Source of the DNA: Akkermansiaceae bacterium
Lineage (GTDB): Bacteria > Verrucomicrobiota > Verrucomicrobiia > Verrucomicrobiales > DEV007
Direction: 5' to 3'
DNA length: 64,000 bases
Assembly: GCA_024233085.1 (NCBI GenBank)
Contig: JACKQC010000006.1
Span: 179,391-243,390, forward strand
The translations under genes and the position numbers were made by a program. Of this stretch, positions 25,587 to 34,903 are shown one piece after another. The stretch's first letter is position 1, and each line of letters starts with the position of its first letter. A model generated the notes under the pieces. It searched no databases, was not told the DNA's origin, and saw only the letters and a list, made by a program, of their open reading frames with translations.

Positions 25587-28577
25587 ATGAACCGTGACGC
25601 CGACGACACCCCGACCGATCCCTCCGCTGGCAAGCGGGCATTCCTCTCGCACAATCACCGCGACGATCGGTTCGTGGCGGAAATCGCCCGTCTCCTTCGC
25701 GGTCTCGGCTTCATCGTCTTCAATGACGACGGTTCCATGGATGCCGGCGATTCCATTTCGGAAGCCTGCGAATCCGCCATCCGGGCCTGCGACCTTCTCA
25801 TCCTCGTTCACTCGAAACACTCCGTTGAATCCGCCTGGGTTACCCGGGAACTCAAGCTGGCGATTGAACTCGAAAAGAAAATCATCCCCATCTGCCTGGA
25901 TCAGACGCCCAAGCGTCCCGAACTGGACAACATTCTCGCCGTCAAATTCGGCGGCGACCTCCTCGCCGGACTCTCCGCCGTTCAGCAAGCGCTGCCGCGA
26001 CTCATCGCCCCCAGCCGCATCCTCCGCCACGCGCCGAAGGAACTCTTCGGCCGCGACGAGTGGCTCGATGCACTCGACGACGTGTGGGACTCGCGCACCT
26101 CGGTCAATGTCTATTCCCTCATCGCCTGGGGTGGCTCGGGGAAGACCTCGCTCGTCGCCCATTGGGTGAACCGGCGGCTGGCCCGGCGCGGGTGGCCGGG
26201 CGTGGAGCGCTATTTCGACTGGTCCTTCTACAGCCAGGGCACCCGCGAGCAGTCGCAGGCCAGCGCCGACTTCTTCATCGCCGCCGCGCTGGAGTTCTTC
26301 GGCGATCCGGACCCCACCCAGGGCAGCGCGTGGGATCGCGGCCAGCGACTCGCGAAGCTCGTGCGCCGGCACCGCACCCTGCTCGTGCTCGACGGCATCG
26401 AGCCGCTCCAATACCCGCCGAATTCTCCCCAGGCGGGCGAATTCAAAGACCAGGCCATCGAGGCCCTGCTCAACGCCCTCGCCCAGGACAATCCCGGCCT
26501 CTGCGTCGTCACCAGCCGCGAACCGCTTAAAAATCTTGAGACCTTCGAAGGCGGCGGCGCGGAGAAGAAACAACTCAATCACCTCACCAAGGAAGCCGCC
26601 ATCGCCCTGCTGCGGCATCTCTCCATCGCCGGCACCGAGGCCGAGATGGAGGAAGCCTGGCGCGACGCTGGAGGCCACGCCCTGACTCTGCAACTGCTGG
26701 GCCGCTTCCTCGCCGACGCCCACGGCGGCGACATCCGCCGGCGCAAGGAGGTGAAATTCGAAGTCGCCGACCGCGAGACCCCCGGTCGCACCGCCATGAA
26801 GGTGATGCTCGCCTACGAAACCTGGCTCGAGAGCGCTGGCCCAGACCGCCAGCGCGACCTCGCCGTCCTGCGCCTGATGGGACTCTTCGACCGTCCCGCC
26901 AGCGGCGAGTGCCTTAGCGTGTTGCGAAAGTGGGAGAAACCCGGTTGGCTTCGCCGGCTGGTAAGCGCAAAACAGCGACAGATTTGGCGTACATTCGGAC
27001 CGCTGACCGAAATGCGGGATTCCGAGTGGAACTCCGCCATCAGGGACCTGGAGACGCTCGATCTCATCACCGTCAATCGCGAGGGCGATCCCGACCATCC
27101 CAAGTCCGGCGCGGCCATCCTCTCCCTCGACGCCCATCCGCTGGTGCGCGAATACTTCGCCAAGCAACTGCGCGACACCCAGCCCGAGGCCTTCCGCGCC
27201 GCGCATTCGCGCTTGTTCGAGCATTTGTGTCAAAGCGCGCCCCACCAGCCCGACGGCATCGAAGACCTCCAGCCGCTCTACCAGGCCGTCAGTCACGGCT
27301 GTCTCGCCGGGCGGCAGCGGGAGGCGCTCATCGAAGTTTACGTCGACCGCATCCTGCGCGGAGCCGAGGTTTACAGTATAAAGAAACTCGGGTCGATCGG
27401 GGCGGACCTGGGGGCGGTGGCGGCGTTTTTCGACGAACCGTGGCGGCGGCTCTCGCCGAACCTGAGCGAAGCGGCCCAGGCCTGGCTCCTCAACGAAGCC
27501 GCCTTCCGCCTGCGCGCCCTCGGCCGCCTCACCGAAGCGGTGGAGCCGATGCGGGCTGGAGTTTTGATGGCCGAATCGGCCGCTGAGAAACTGGATGGCG
27601 ACCAAAAAATCCACCAGTTGGGCGAAGCCGCTCGCCGCGCCAGCAACCTGAGCGAGTTGGAGGTGACGCTGGGCCGGCTGGACGCGGCGGTGGCCGACGG
27701 CCAGCCCGCCGTCGAGTTCGCCGACCAAAGCGGGGACGCGTTTCAGAAAATGGTCAACCGCACGACCGCCGCCGACGCCCGGCATCAGCACGGCGAGCGC
27801 GAGGCGGCCCGAGCGCTCTTCGCCGAAGCCGAGCGGAGGCAGGCCGAGCACCAGCCCGAGTTTCCCCTGCTCTACTCGGTGCAGGGCTTTCAGTATTGCG
27901 ATCTGATCCTGGCCCCCGCCGAGCGCGCGGCGTGGTCGAGCGTAGCGGAATTTGTGAAAATTCCGACGGGAGAAGCGAACGCCGAAGCCACCGCCGTCGG
28001 AAGTCTCACGACTTCCGCTACGCCCCCGCCCATTCCCGAGGCCCTCGACGCCTGCGCCGAAGCCAAACACCGCGCCTCGCAAACGCTCGAATGGGGTAAA
28101 GGCGGATATTCCCTCCTCGACATCGCCCTCGACCACCTGACCTTGGCGCGGGCGGAACTCTACGCGGCGATCCTGTCCGCTCCGGCTCCGGCTCCGGTCG
28201 CCGCCTCTCCCTCCGCCGCCGAGGCCCCGGACCCGCTGAAAACTGAAAACTTAATTCTGAAAACTTCCCAAGCCCTCCACGCCCTCCGCGAGGCCAACAA
28301 TCTCGAGCTTCTCCCCCAAGCCCTCCTCACCGCCGCTCTCTGCGAAGGCGTCTTCGGCGACAAGGATCAGGCCGAGGCCTACCTCCGCGAAGCCCAGCAG
28401 ATCGCCGAGCGCGGGCCGATGCCGCTCTATCTCGCCGATGTCCACCTCCACCGCGCCCGCCTCTTCCGCGACCGCGACGAACTGGCCAAGGCCCGCGCCC
28501 TGATCGAACAGCACGAATATTGGCGGCGGCGGGAGGAACTGGCCGACGCGGAGGCTGCCGCTACCGATTGGCCTTGA
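25587..28577 (+). CDS. TIR-STAND NTPase-TPR protein (putative antiphage sensor)
   Basis: A 996-residue multidomain protein. Residues ~16-125 are a TIR domain (KRAFLSHNHRDDRFVAEIA; LLILVHSKHSVESAWVTREL) with W84 and E88 placed like the catalytic Glu of NAD-cleaving TIRs. Residues ~150-420 are a STAND NTPase: Walker A AWGGSGKTSLV near 182, Walker B TLLVLDGIEP near 266, and a signature YFDWSFYSQGTRE. From ~500 to the end are TPR-like helices that would sense a ligand. The next gene has the same architecture with another N-terminus and begins 41 bases downstream. Residues ~786-812 are encoded by an embedded hairpin repeat. By analogy with Avs and bacterial NLR proteins it may trigger abortive infection. 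Confidence 0.85.
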   Translation: MNRDADDTPTDPSAGKRAFLSHNHRDDRFVAEIARLLRGLGFIVFNDDGSMDAGDSISEACESAIRACDLLILVHSKHSVESAWVTRELKLAIELEKKIIPICLDQTPKRPELDNILAVKFGGDLLAGLSAVQQALPRLIAPSRILRHAPKELFGRDEWLDALDDVWDSRTSVNVYSLIAWGGSGKTSLVAHWVNRRLARRGWPGVERYFDWSFYSQGTREQSQASADFFIAAALEFFGDPDPTQGSAWDRGQRLAKLVRRHRTLLVLDGIEPLQYPPNSPQAGEFKDQAIEALLNALAQDNPGLCVVTSREPLKNLETFEGGGAEKKQLNHLTKEAAIALLRHLSIAGTEAEMEEAWRDAGGHALTLQLLGRFLADAHGGDIRRRKEVKFEVADRETPGRTAMKVMLAYETWLESAGPDRQRDLAVLRLMGLFDRPASGECLSVLRKWEKPGWLRRLVSAKQRQIWRTFGPLTEMRDSEWNSAIRDLETLDLITVNREGDPDHPKSGAAILSLDAHPLVREYFAKQLRDTQPEAFRAAHSRLFEHLCQSAPHQPDGIEDLQPLYQAVSHGCLAGRQREALIEVYVDRILRGAEVYSIKKLGSIGADLGAVAAFFDEPWRRLSPNLSEAAQAWLLNEAAFRLRALGRLTEAVEPMRAGVLMAESAAEKLDGDQKIHQLGEAARRASNLSELEVTLGRLDAAVADGQPAVEFADQSGDAFQKMVNRTTAADARHQHGEREAARALFAEAERRQAEHQPEFPLLYSVQGFQYCDLILAPAERAAWSSVAEFVKIPTGEANAEATAVGSLTTSATPPPIPEALDACAEAKHRASQTLEWGKGGYSLLDIALDHLTLARAELYAAILSAPAPAPVAASPSAAEAPDPLKTENLILKTSQALHALREANNLELLPQALLTAALCEGVFGDKDQAEAYLREAQQIAERGPMPLYLADVHLHRARLFRDRDELAKARALIEQHEYWRRREELADAEAAATDWP
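27942..28021. repeat. GTAGCGGAA hairpin pair embedded in the TIR-STAND gene
   Basis: Two inverted 26-base modules (27942-27967 and 27996-28021) separated by 28 bases, of the same family as the intergenic copy at 1352-1424. The element is read through in frame, encoding a linker around SSVAEFVKIPTGEANAEA, and causes no frameshift. The 80-base length is not a multiple of three, so the surrounding frame must have accommodated it. Confidence 0.8.
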
Positions 28578-28618
28578 ACGTTTCCCCTTTCCACTCCCCA
28601 CTCACTCCCTCCCCCGCC

Positions 28619-31600
28619 ATGCCCGACCAACCGCGCCGTCTCTTTCTCTCCATGGTGTCCGATGAGTTTCGGTCCTACCGCGAACTGCTCTGCTCCGATC
28701 TCGAGCGTGGCCGGGTGGACATCACCACGCAGGAAAAATTCGCCAATCTGGGAGCCACCACGCTGGAGAAGCTGGATGACTACATGGAAAAATGCGACGC
28801 CGTCATCCACTTGGTGGGCGACGGACTCGGCCATGTGCCGCCAGCGGCGGCGGTCGATGCCCTGCTGGATCGGCATCGGGATTTTCTGGAAACATTGGCG
28901 AAGCACACCGGACTGACGCGAGAAATTCTGGGCACCTGCTCCTACACCCAATGGGAAGCCTACCTGGCGATTTTTCACCACGTTCGCCTCCACATCTATC
29001 GTCCCAATCCGAAAGCGCCGCGCGAGCCAGACTTCATCCCCAACGCCGCCGACAAAGCCCTCCAAGAAGCCCACTTCCAGCGCATCCGCGATCTCGGCCG
29101 CGACCGCGATGTCTTTCTCAATCAAGAGCGCCTCAGCAGCTTCGTCCTTGCGGACCTGAACGACATTCTGCCCGCGAGAACCGGCGACACGGCCGATGTC
29201 TCCGTCTCGAAACTGACCCACGCCGCCCGCGAACTCATCGGCCGCGAGCCCTGGCTGGCGCAGCTCGACGAGGCCTGGGCCGACGAAGCCTGCCACGTCG
29301 CCATCCTCAAAGCCTGGGGCGGCATCGGAAAGACCGCCCTCACCGCCGCGTGGCGGGCGGAGCGGGAATACAAAGGCTGGCGCGAGGCGCGGCGCGTCTT
29401 TGACTGGTCCTTCTACAGCCAGGGCACGCGCGATGTCGATGGCGGCGAGAGCGCCGTTTCGGCCGATGCCTTCATCGCCAAGGCGCTGGAATTCTTCGGC
29501 GACTCCGATCCCACCGCCGGATCGCCGTGGGATCGCGGCGAACGGCTCGCCCGGCTGGTGGCGGCGGAGAAAAGCCTCCTCATCCTCGACGGCATCGAGC
29601 CGCTCCAGCATCCGCCCGGACCCATGGCGGGACACCTCACCGATCCCGCCCTCGCCGCCCTGCTGCTCGGGCTGGCGGGGCGCAATCCCGGGCTCTGCAT
29701 TGTCACCACCCGCGAGCACGTCACCGACCTCGACGGCCACCACACCGTGTCCGAGTGGGAGCTGGATCACCTGACCGACGCGGCCGGTGCCGCCGTGCTC
29801 CACGCCCAGGGCGTCACCCACGCCGGCGCCGCCGAGATCGGCCCCGACGACGCCGAACTCCGCACCGCCAGCCGCGAAGTCGAGGGCCACGCCCTCACCC
29901 TCACCCTGATGGGCAAATACCTCGCGCTGGCCTGCGACGGCGACATCCGGCGGCGAGACACCTTCGCCCTCGCCGAGGCCGATCCCGAGTGGGTCACCCG
30001 CTTCGATCCCACGTCACCCTACGGCCACGCCTTCAAAGTCATCGCCGCCTACGAGCGCTGGTTTCTCGATGCCAAAGCCGAGCGCAGCGAGGCGGAACGC
30101 CGCCAGGGCCGCCTCCAGCTCGCCATCCTGCGCCTGCTCGGCCTCTTCAATCGTCCCGCCTCGTCCGCCTGCCTCACCGCCCTGCGCGAGGCCCCGGCCA
30201 TCGAGGGCCTGACCGAGGCACTCGTCGATCTCCCCCCGCGCGATTGGGCGATCGCCCTCTCCCGGCTCGAGGCCGAGGCGCTCGTGAAGCGCGATCCCCC
30301 TCACGGAGCCGAGCCCGCCCTCGACGCCCATCCGCTGGTGCGCGAATACTTCGCCAAGCAACTGCGCGAGACGCATGAAAAGGCCTTCCGCGCCGCGCAT
30401 TCGCGCTTGTTCGATCATTTGTGCGCCAGCGCGCCGTACCAGCCCGACGGCATCGAGGGCCTCCAGCCACTCTACCAAGCCGTCAGCCACGGCTGTCTCG
30501 CCGGGCGGCACGAGGAAGCGCGCGCCGACGTTTACCGCGACCGCATCCTGCGCGGCACGGGGCCGGACGGAAACTACAGCACGTTCAAACTCGGGGCGAT
30601 CGGGACGGACCTGGGGGCGGTGGCGGCGTTTTTCGATGAACCGTGGCGGCGGCTCTCGCCGAACCTGGGCGAAGCGGCCCAGGCCTGGCTCCTCAACGAA
30701 GCCGCCTTCTCCCTGCGCGCCCTCGGCCGCCTCACCGAAGCGGTGGAGCCGATGCGGGTTGCGATTGAAATGGCCATCAAAGCCGAGAATTGGAAATCAG
30801 CCGCCATCCGCGCCAGCAACCTGAGCGAGTTGGAGGTGACGCTGGGCAGGCTGGACGCGACGGTGGCCGACGGCCAGCGCGCTGTCGAGTTCGCCGACCA
30901 GAGCGGGGAAGCGTTCCAGAAAATGGTCAACCGCGCGACCGCCGCCGACGCCCGGCATCAGCATGGCGACCGCGAGGCGGCCCGGGCGCTCTTCGCCGAA
31001 GCCGAGCGGATGCAGGCCGAGGACCAGCCCGCGTTTCCCCTGCTCTACTCGCAGCGGGGCTTTCGGTATGGCGACCTGATCCTGGCCCCCGCCGAGCGCG
31101 CCGCGTGGTCGAGCGTAGCGGAATTTGTGAAAATTCCGACGGGAGAAGCGAACGCCGAAGCCACCGCGGTCGGAAGTCTCACGACTTCCGCTTCGCCCGC
31201 GCCCGAGGCCCTCGACGCCTGCGCCGAAGCCAAACGCCGCGCCTCCCAAACGCTCGAATGGTTCCAAAACCAATATCCCCTCCTCGACATCGCCCTCGAC
31301 CACCTGACCCTGGCGCGGGCGGAACTCTACGCGGCGATCCTGTTCGCTCCGGCCCCGGCTCCGGCTCCTGTCGCCTCCTCCCCCTCCGCCGCCAAGGCCC
31401 CGGACCCGCTGAAAACGGAAACCTTGATTCTGAAAACTCAAACCGCCCTCCACGCCCTCCGCGAGGCCAACACTCTGGACCATCTCCCCAAAGCCCTCCT
31501 CACCGCCGCCCTTTGCGAAGGCGTCTTCGGCGACGAGGATCAGGCCGAAGACTACCTCAACGAAGCCCAACAGATCGCCGAGCGCGGGCCGATGCCGCTC

Positions 31601-31762
31601 TATCTCGCCGATGTCCACCTCCACCGCGCCCGCCTTTTCCGCGACCGCGCCGAACTGGCCAAGGCCCGCGCCCTGATCGAACAGCACGCCTACGGCCGCC
31701 GCCGCGAGGAGCTGGCCGACGCCGAAGCCGCCCTGGCGGCGGCTCCGCCGCCGGAAGACTGA
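28619..31762 (+). CDS. DUF4062-like STAND NTPase-TPR protein (paralogue of the TIR-STAND gene)
   Basis: A 1047-residue protein; ATG 28619 (MPDQPRRLFLSMVSDEF) is chosen since upstream in-frame sequence is noncoding-like. Residues ~5-150 resemble DUF4062 (FLSMVSDEFRSYRELLCSDL; ATTLEKLDDYMEKCDAVIHL; GDGLGHVPP), a domain common at the N-terminus of bacterial STAND proteins. The NTPase has Walker A AWGGIGKTALT near residue 232, Walker B SLLILDGIEP near 320 and VFDWSFYSQGTRD. TPR-like helices fill the C-terminal half. From about residue 560 it is nearly identical at the DNA level to the preceding gene, whereas the N-terminal domain is unrelated. The pair would share a sensor but use different effectors or adaptors. 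Confidence 0.82.
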   Translation: MPDQPRRLFLSMVSDEFRSYRELLCSDLERGRVDITTQEKFANLGATTLEKLDDYMEKCDAVIHLVGDGLGHVPPAAAVDALLDRHRDFLETLAKHTGLTREILGTCSYTQWEAYLAIFHHVRLHIYRPNPKAPREPDFIPNAADKALQEAHFQRIRDLGRDRDVFLNQERLSSFVLADLNDILPARTGDTADVSVSKLTHAARELIGREPWLAQLDEAWADEACHVAILKAWGGIGKTALTAAWRAEREYKGWREARRVFDWSFYSQGTRDVDGGESAVSADAFIAKALEFFGDSDPTAGSPWDRGERLARLVAAEKSLLILDGIEPLQHPPGPMAGHLTDPALAALLLGLAGRNPGLCIVTTREHVTDLDGHHTVSEWELDHLTDAAGAAVLHAQGVTHAGAAEIGPDDAELRTASREVEGHALTLTLMGKYLALACDGDIRRRDTFALAEADPEWVTRFDPTSPYGHAFKVIAAYERWFLDAKAERSEAERRQGRLQLAILRLLGLFNRPASSACLTALREAPAIEGLTEALVDLPPRDWAIALSRLEAEALVKRDPPHGAEPALDAHPLVREYFAKQLRETHEKAFRAAHSRLFDHLCASAPYQPDGIEGLQPLYQAVSHGCLAGRHEEARADVYRDRILRGTGPDGNYSTFKLGAIGTDLGAVAAFFDEPWRRLSPNLGEAAQAWLLNEAAFSLRALGRLTEAVEPMRVAIEMAIKAENWKSAAIRASNLSELEVTLGRLDATVADGQRAVEFADQSGEAFQKMVNRATAADARHQHGDREAARALFAEAERMQAEDQPAFPLLYSQRGFRYGDLILAPAERAAWSSVAEFVKIPTGEANAEATAVGSLTTSASPAPEALDACAEAKRRASQTLEWFQNQYPLLDIALDHLTLARAELYAAILFAPAPAPAPVASSPSAAKAPDPLKTETLILKTQTALHALREANTLDHLPKALLTAALCEGVFGDEDQAEDYLNEAQQIAERGPMPLYLADVHLHRARLFRDRAELAKARALIEQHAYGRRREELADAEAALAAAPPPED
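31115..31194. repeat. GTAGCGGAA hairpin pair embedded in the second STAND gene
   Basis: Same paired module at the equivalent codon position as in the upstream paralogue, 80 bases long and read in frame. The second module ends CTTC instead of CTAC. Its presence in both copies shows that insertion preceded the duplication or was copied by gene conversion. Confidence 0.8.
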
Positions 31763-31780
31763 GCACGGACGTCAGGCAAT

Positions 31781-31978
31781 GTGGCCGCGAGCGTGAGCGA
31801 GCGGACCGCCCGAGCCCAGCGAGGACGGCGCACCAAAACGTAGCCGCGAGCGTGAGCGAGTGGACCGCCCGAGCCCAGCGAGGACGGCGGACGGCGAACC
31901 GTGGCCGCGAGCGTGAGCGAGCGGACCGCCCGAGCCCAGCGAGGACGGCGGACGGCGAACCGTGGCCGGAAGCCCGAA
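31781..31978 (+). repeat. ~60-bp tandem repeat, three copies plus a remnant
   Basis: Units begin at 31781, 31840, 31901 and 31962 (periods 59, 61, 61), each starting GTGGCCGCGAGCGTGAGCGA or a near variant. The array begins 18 bases after the second STAND gene stops. The same module in inverted orientation recurs in each unit of the larger array that follows. No gene is evident. Confidence 0.85.
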
Positions 31979-34440
31979 ACGTCGCCGCGACCGAGTCTTA
32001 TCGGATTCGAAACACCCAAAGGATCGATCCCGCCCCGGCTCCCGCCAACGGTGGCGGACAAAGCGAACGGCGGCAGCCGGGTGGGGCGAGGCGTCCCTGC
32101 CGAGCCGTCGCGATGCCCGAGAGCGTCGGACGTCCTCCCGCCCCCTCGCCGAAGCCCTGACTCTCCCCGTTTTGCTTATGCTTTCTCTTTCGCGGAGGGC
32201 TTCGCGGTTGGTTTCGCGGTTGGTTTCGCGGTTGGTTTCGCAGACGGGTTGGGGCGGGACGAACGCGGCGGGGCGTTACGACGGCTCGGCGGGGACGCCT
32301 CGCCCCACCTTTTCCCCGATTCTCCTGGCCGGTGCGAGGAACGGAAAACGGAGGGGAAAACTGATAGCGGAAACGCGCCGGAACCGCGGTCCAATCGCAC
32401 ACGCTCGGGGCCACATTTCGGTCTTCCGGCCACCGGCCACCGTCCTCGCCGGGCTTGAGCGGTCCACTCGCTCACGCTCGGGGCCACATTTTGGCCACCG
32501 CCTTCTTTCTGGATACCGAAACGTCGCCGCGACCGAGCCTTATCGGATTCGAAACACCCAAAGGACCGATCCAGATCCCGCCCCGGCTCCGTTCACCAGC
32601 GATGGGATAAAGCGAACGGCGGCAGCCGGGTGGGGCGAGGCGTCCCTGCCGAGCCGTCGCGATGCCCGATCGCGGCGGACGTCCCCCCGACCCTTCGCCG
32701 AAGCCCTGACTCTCTCCGTTTTGCTTATGCTTTCTCTTTCGCGGAGGGTTTCGCGGATGCTTTCGTGGAGTGTTCCGCGGTTGGTTTCGCAGACGGGTTG
32801 GGGCGGGACGAACGCGGCGGGGCGTTACGACGGCTCGGCAGGGACGCCTCGCCCCACCTTTTCCCCGATTCTCCCGGCCGGTGCGAGGAACGGAAAACGG
32901 AGGGGAAAACCGCTCGCGGCGACGCGCCGGAACCGTCGGTCCAATCGCACACGCTCGGGGCCACATTTCGGTCTACCGGCCACCGGCCACCGTCCTCGCC
33001 GGGCTTGAGCGGTCCACTCGCTCACGCTCGCGGCCACATTTCGGCCACCGCTCTCTTTCTGAATACCGATACGTCGCTGCGAGCGAGTCTCGACTATTTC
33101 GCAAGGCTCAAAGGACGGATCCCGATCCCGCCCCGGCTCCCGCCCCGCGCCGGAGATAGGGCGAACGGCGGCAGCCGGGTGGGGCGAGGCGTCCCTGCCG
33201 AGCCGTCGCGATGCCCGACAGCGTCGGACGTCCTCCCGCCCCCTCGCCGAAGCCCTGACTCTCCCTGTTTTGCTTATGCTTTCTCTTTCGCGGAGGGCTT
33301 CGCGGAGGGTTTCGTGGAGTGTTCCGCGGTTGGTTTCGCAGACGGGTTGGGGCGGGACGAACGCGGCGGGGCTTCACGACGGCTCGGCAGGGACGCCTCG
33401 CCCCACCTTTCCCCGATTCTCCTGGCCGGTGCGAGGAACGGAAAACGGAGGGGAAAACCGCCCGCGGCGACGCGCCGGAACCGTCGGTCCAATCGCACAC
33501 GCTCGAGGCCACATTTCGGTCTACCGGCCACCGGCCACCGTCCTCGCCGGGCTTGAGCGGTCCACTCGCTCACGCTCGCGGCCACATTTTGGCCACCGCC
33601 TTCGTTCTGGATACCGAAACGTCGCCGCGAGCGAGTCTTATCGGATTCGAAACACTCAAAGGACCGATCCCGATCCCGCCCCGGCTCCGTTCACCGGCGA
33701 TGGGATAAAGCTGGCGGCGGCAGCCGGGTGGGGCGAGGCGTCCCTGCCGAGCCGTCGCGATGCCCGATCGCGTCGGACGTCCTCCCGCCCCCTCGCCGAA
33801 GCCCTGACTCTCCCCGTTTTGCTTATGCTTTCTCTTTCGCGGTTGGTTTCGTGGAGTGTTCCGCGGTTGGTTTCGCAGACGGGTTGGGGCGGGACGAACG
33901 CGGCGGGGCGTTACGACGGCTCGGCAGGGACGCCTCGCCCCACCTTTCTCCGATTCTCCTGGCCGGAGCGAGGAACGGAAAACGGAGGGGAAAACCGCTC
34001 GCGGCGACGCGCCGGAACCGCCGGTCCACTCGCTCACGCTCGCGGCCACATTTCGGTCTTCCGGCCACCGGCCACCGTCCTCGCCGGGCTTGAGCGGTCC
34101 ACTCGCTCACGCTCGCGGCCACATTTTGGCCACCGCTCTCTTTCTGGATACCGATACGTCGCCGCGAGCGAGTCTCGACTATTTCGCAAGGCTCAAAGGA
34201 CCGATCCCGATCCCGCCCCGGCTCCGTTCACCGGCGATGGGATAAAGCTGGCGGCGGCAGCCGGGTGGGGCGAGGCGTCCCTGCCGAGCCGTCGCGATGC
34301 CCGACAGCGTCGGACGTCCTCCCACCCCTTCGCCGAAGCCCTGACTCTCCCCGTTTTGCTTATGCTTTCTCTTTCGCGGAGGGTTTCGTGGAGGGTTTCG
34401 CGGACAGAAAAGGGCGGGACGAACGCCTCGCCCCGCCCAT
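31979..34440. repeat. Tandem array of ~545-bp units, about 4.5 copies, noncoding
   Basis: Units start at 31979, 32521, 33071, 33619 and 34156 (periods 542, 550, 548 and 537); the last is truncated. Each unit has a conserved ACGTCGC start, a 31-base inverted repeat (for example 32080-32110 against 32279-32309, one mismatch) enclosing ~170 bases, a short TTTCGCGGTTGG microsatellite of variable copy number, and an inverted copy of the module at 31781. Units 3 and 5 share a start variant (TCTCGACTATTTCGCAAGG) distinct from units 1, 2 and 4, so copying was not strictly linear. Long open frames run across it on both strands, but unit length is not a multiple of three and no frame repeats between units, so I read it as noncoding. 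Confidence 0.85.
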
Positions 34441-34505
34441 CCACCACCACGAAATCGTGACTCCGCGAATTCGGTTCATCCCCCTTCGCCCGGTTGACCC
34501 CAGCG

Positions 34506-34546
34506 GACCCAACCCTGTTGGCTCCGTCACCTAACCCTGTTGGGTC
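34506..34546. repeat. Dispersed double-palindrome element, copy 4 (direct-repeat variant)
   Basis: The core AACCCTGTTGG occurs twice in the same orientation (from about 34510 and 34532), unlike the inverted arrangement of other copies. The right half overlaps the 3' end of the small HTH gene on the minus strand and supplies its last residues TQQG and stop. Confidence 0.75.
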
Positions 34547-34803
34547 GGGCCGTAGTTGAAGAGATCGGCCGCCTTGAATCGCCGCTCCATCCCCCGCGCG
34601 ATGCAGGCGGCATTGAGGGCGTCGGCGATCTTGCGGCGCAGGTGGGGCGTCAGTTGCCGGCCTTTGCGGCCCTTTTGCACCTGTTTGTGGGTGAGCTGGC
34701 TGGCCGCCCCGGCCGCGACGAGGGCATGGTTGTCGAGGCCCAGCTCGGTGAGCAGCGTGTCGAGGGGCTGGAGGCCGTGGTCGCGGGTGTCGTCTTCGGG
34801 CAT
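34531..34803 (-). CDS. Small HTH-type DNA-binding protein
   Basis: A 90-residue protein starting at ATG 34803 (MPEDDTRDHGLQPLDTLL). The segment LTHKQVQKGRKGRQLTPHLRRKIADALN reads as a helix-turn-helix of the lambda-repressor type, with the recognition-helix region rich in Lys and Arg. It is divergent from the 2-hydroxyacid dehydrogenase, 100 bases away, and could regulate it. Its C-terminus (NYGPTQQG) is encoded by the dispersed palindromic element. A longer frame starting at 34932 would overlap the divergent gene start and is less likely. Confidence 0.7.
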   Translation of the reverse strand: MPEDDTRDHGLQPLDTLLTELGLDNHALVAAGAASQLTHKQVQKGRKGRQLTPHLRRKIADALNAACIARGMERRFKAADLFNYGPTQQG

Positions 34804-34903
34804 GGGATCGGGCGGCTTGGCGGGCGCGCCGCAACAGTTGCCATTCGCGCGCCTTGGTGTCCATTCCCATTCCCGTTCGCCTTTCGAAAAAACTCCACAA
34901 TCC

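Noticed and set aside
31781..34440. CRISPR array
   Set aside because: Units are ~60 and ~545 bp, with no alternation of short identical repeats and unique spacers, and no cas genes are nearby.
31962..34460. Three overlapping plus-strand open frames of 308-396 codons, and matching minus-strand ones, across the 545-bp array
   Set aside because: They run through repeated units whose lengths are not multiples of three, so the frame changes between copies; composition is Arg/Pro/Ser-rich on both strands as expected for GC-rich noncoding DNA.
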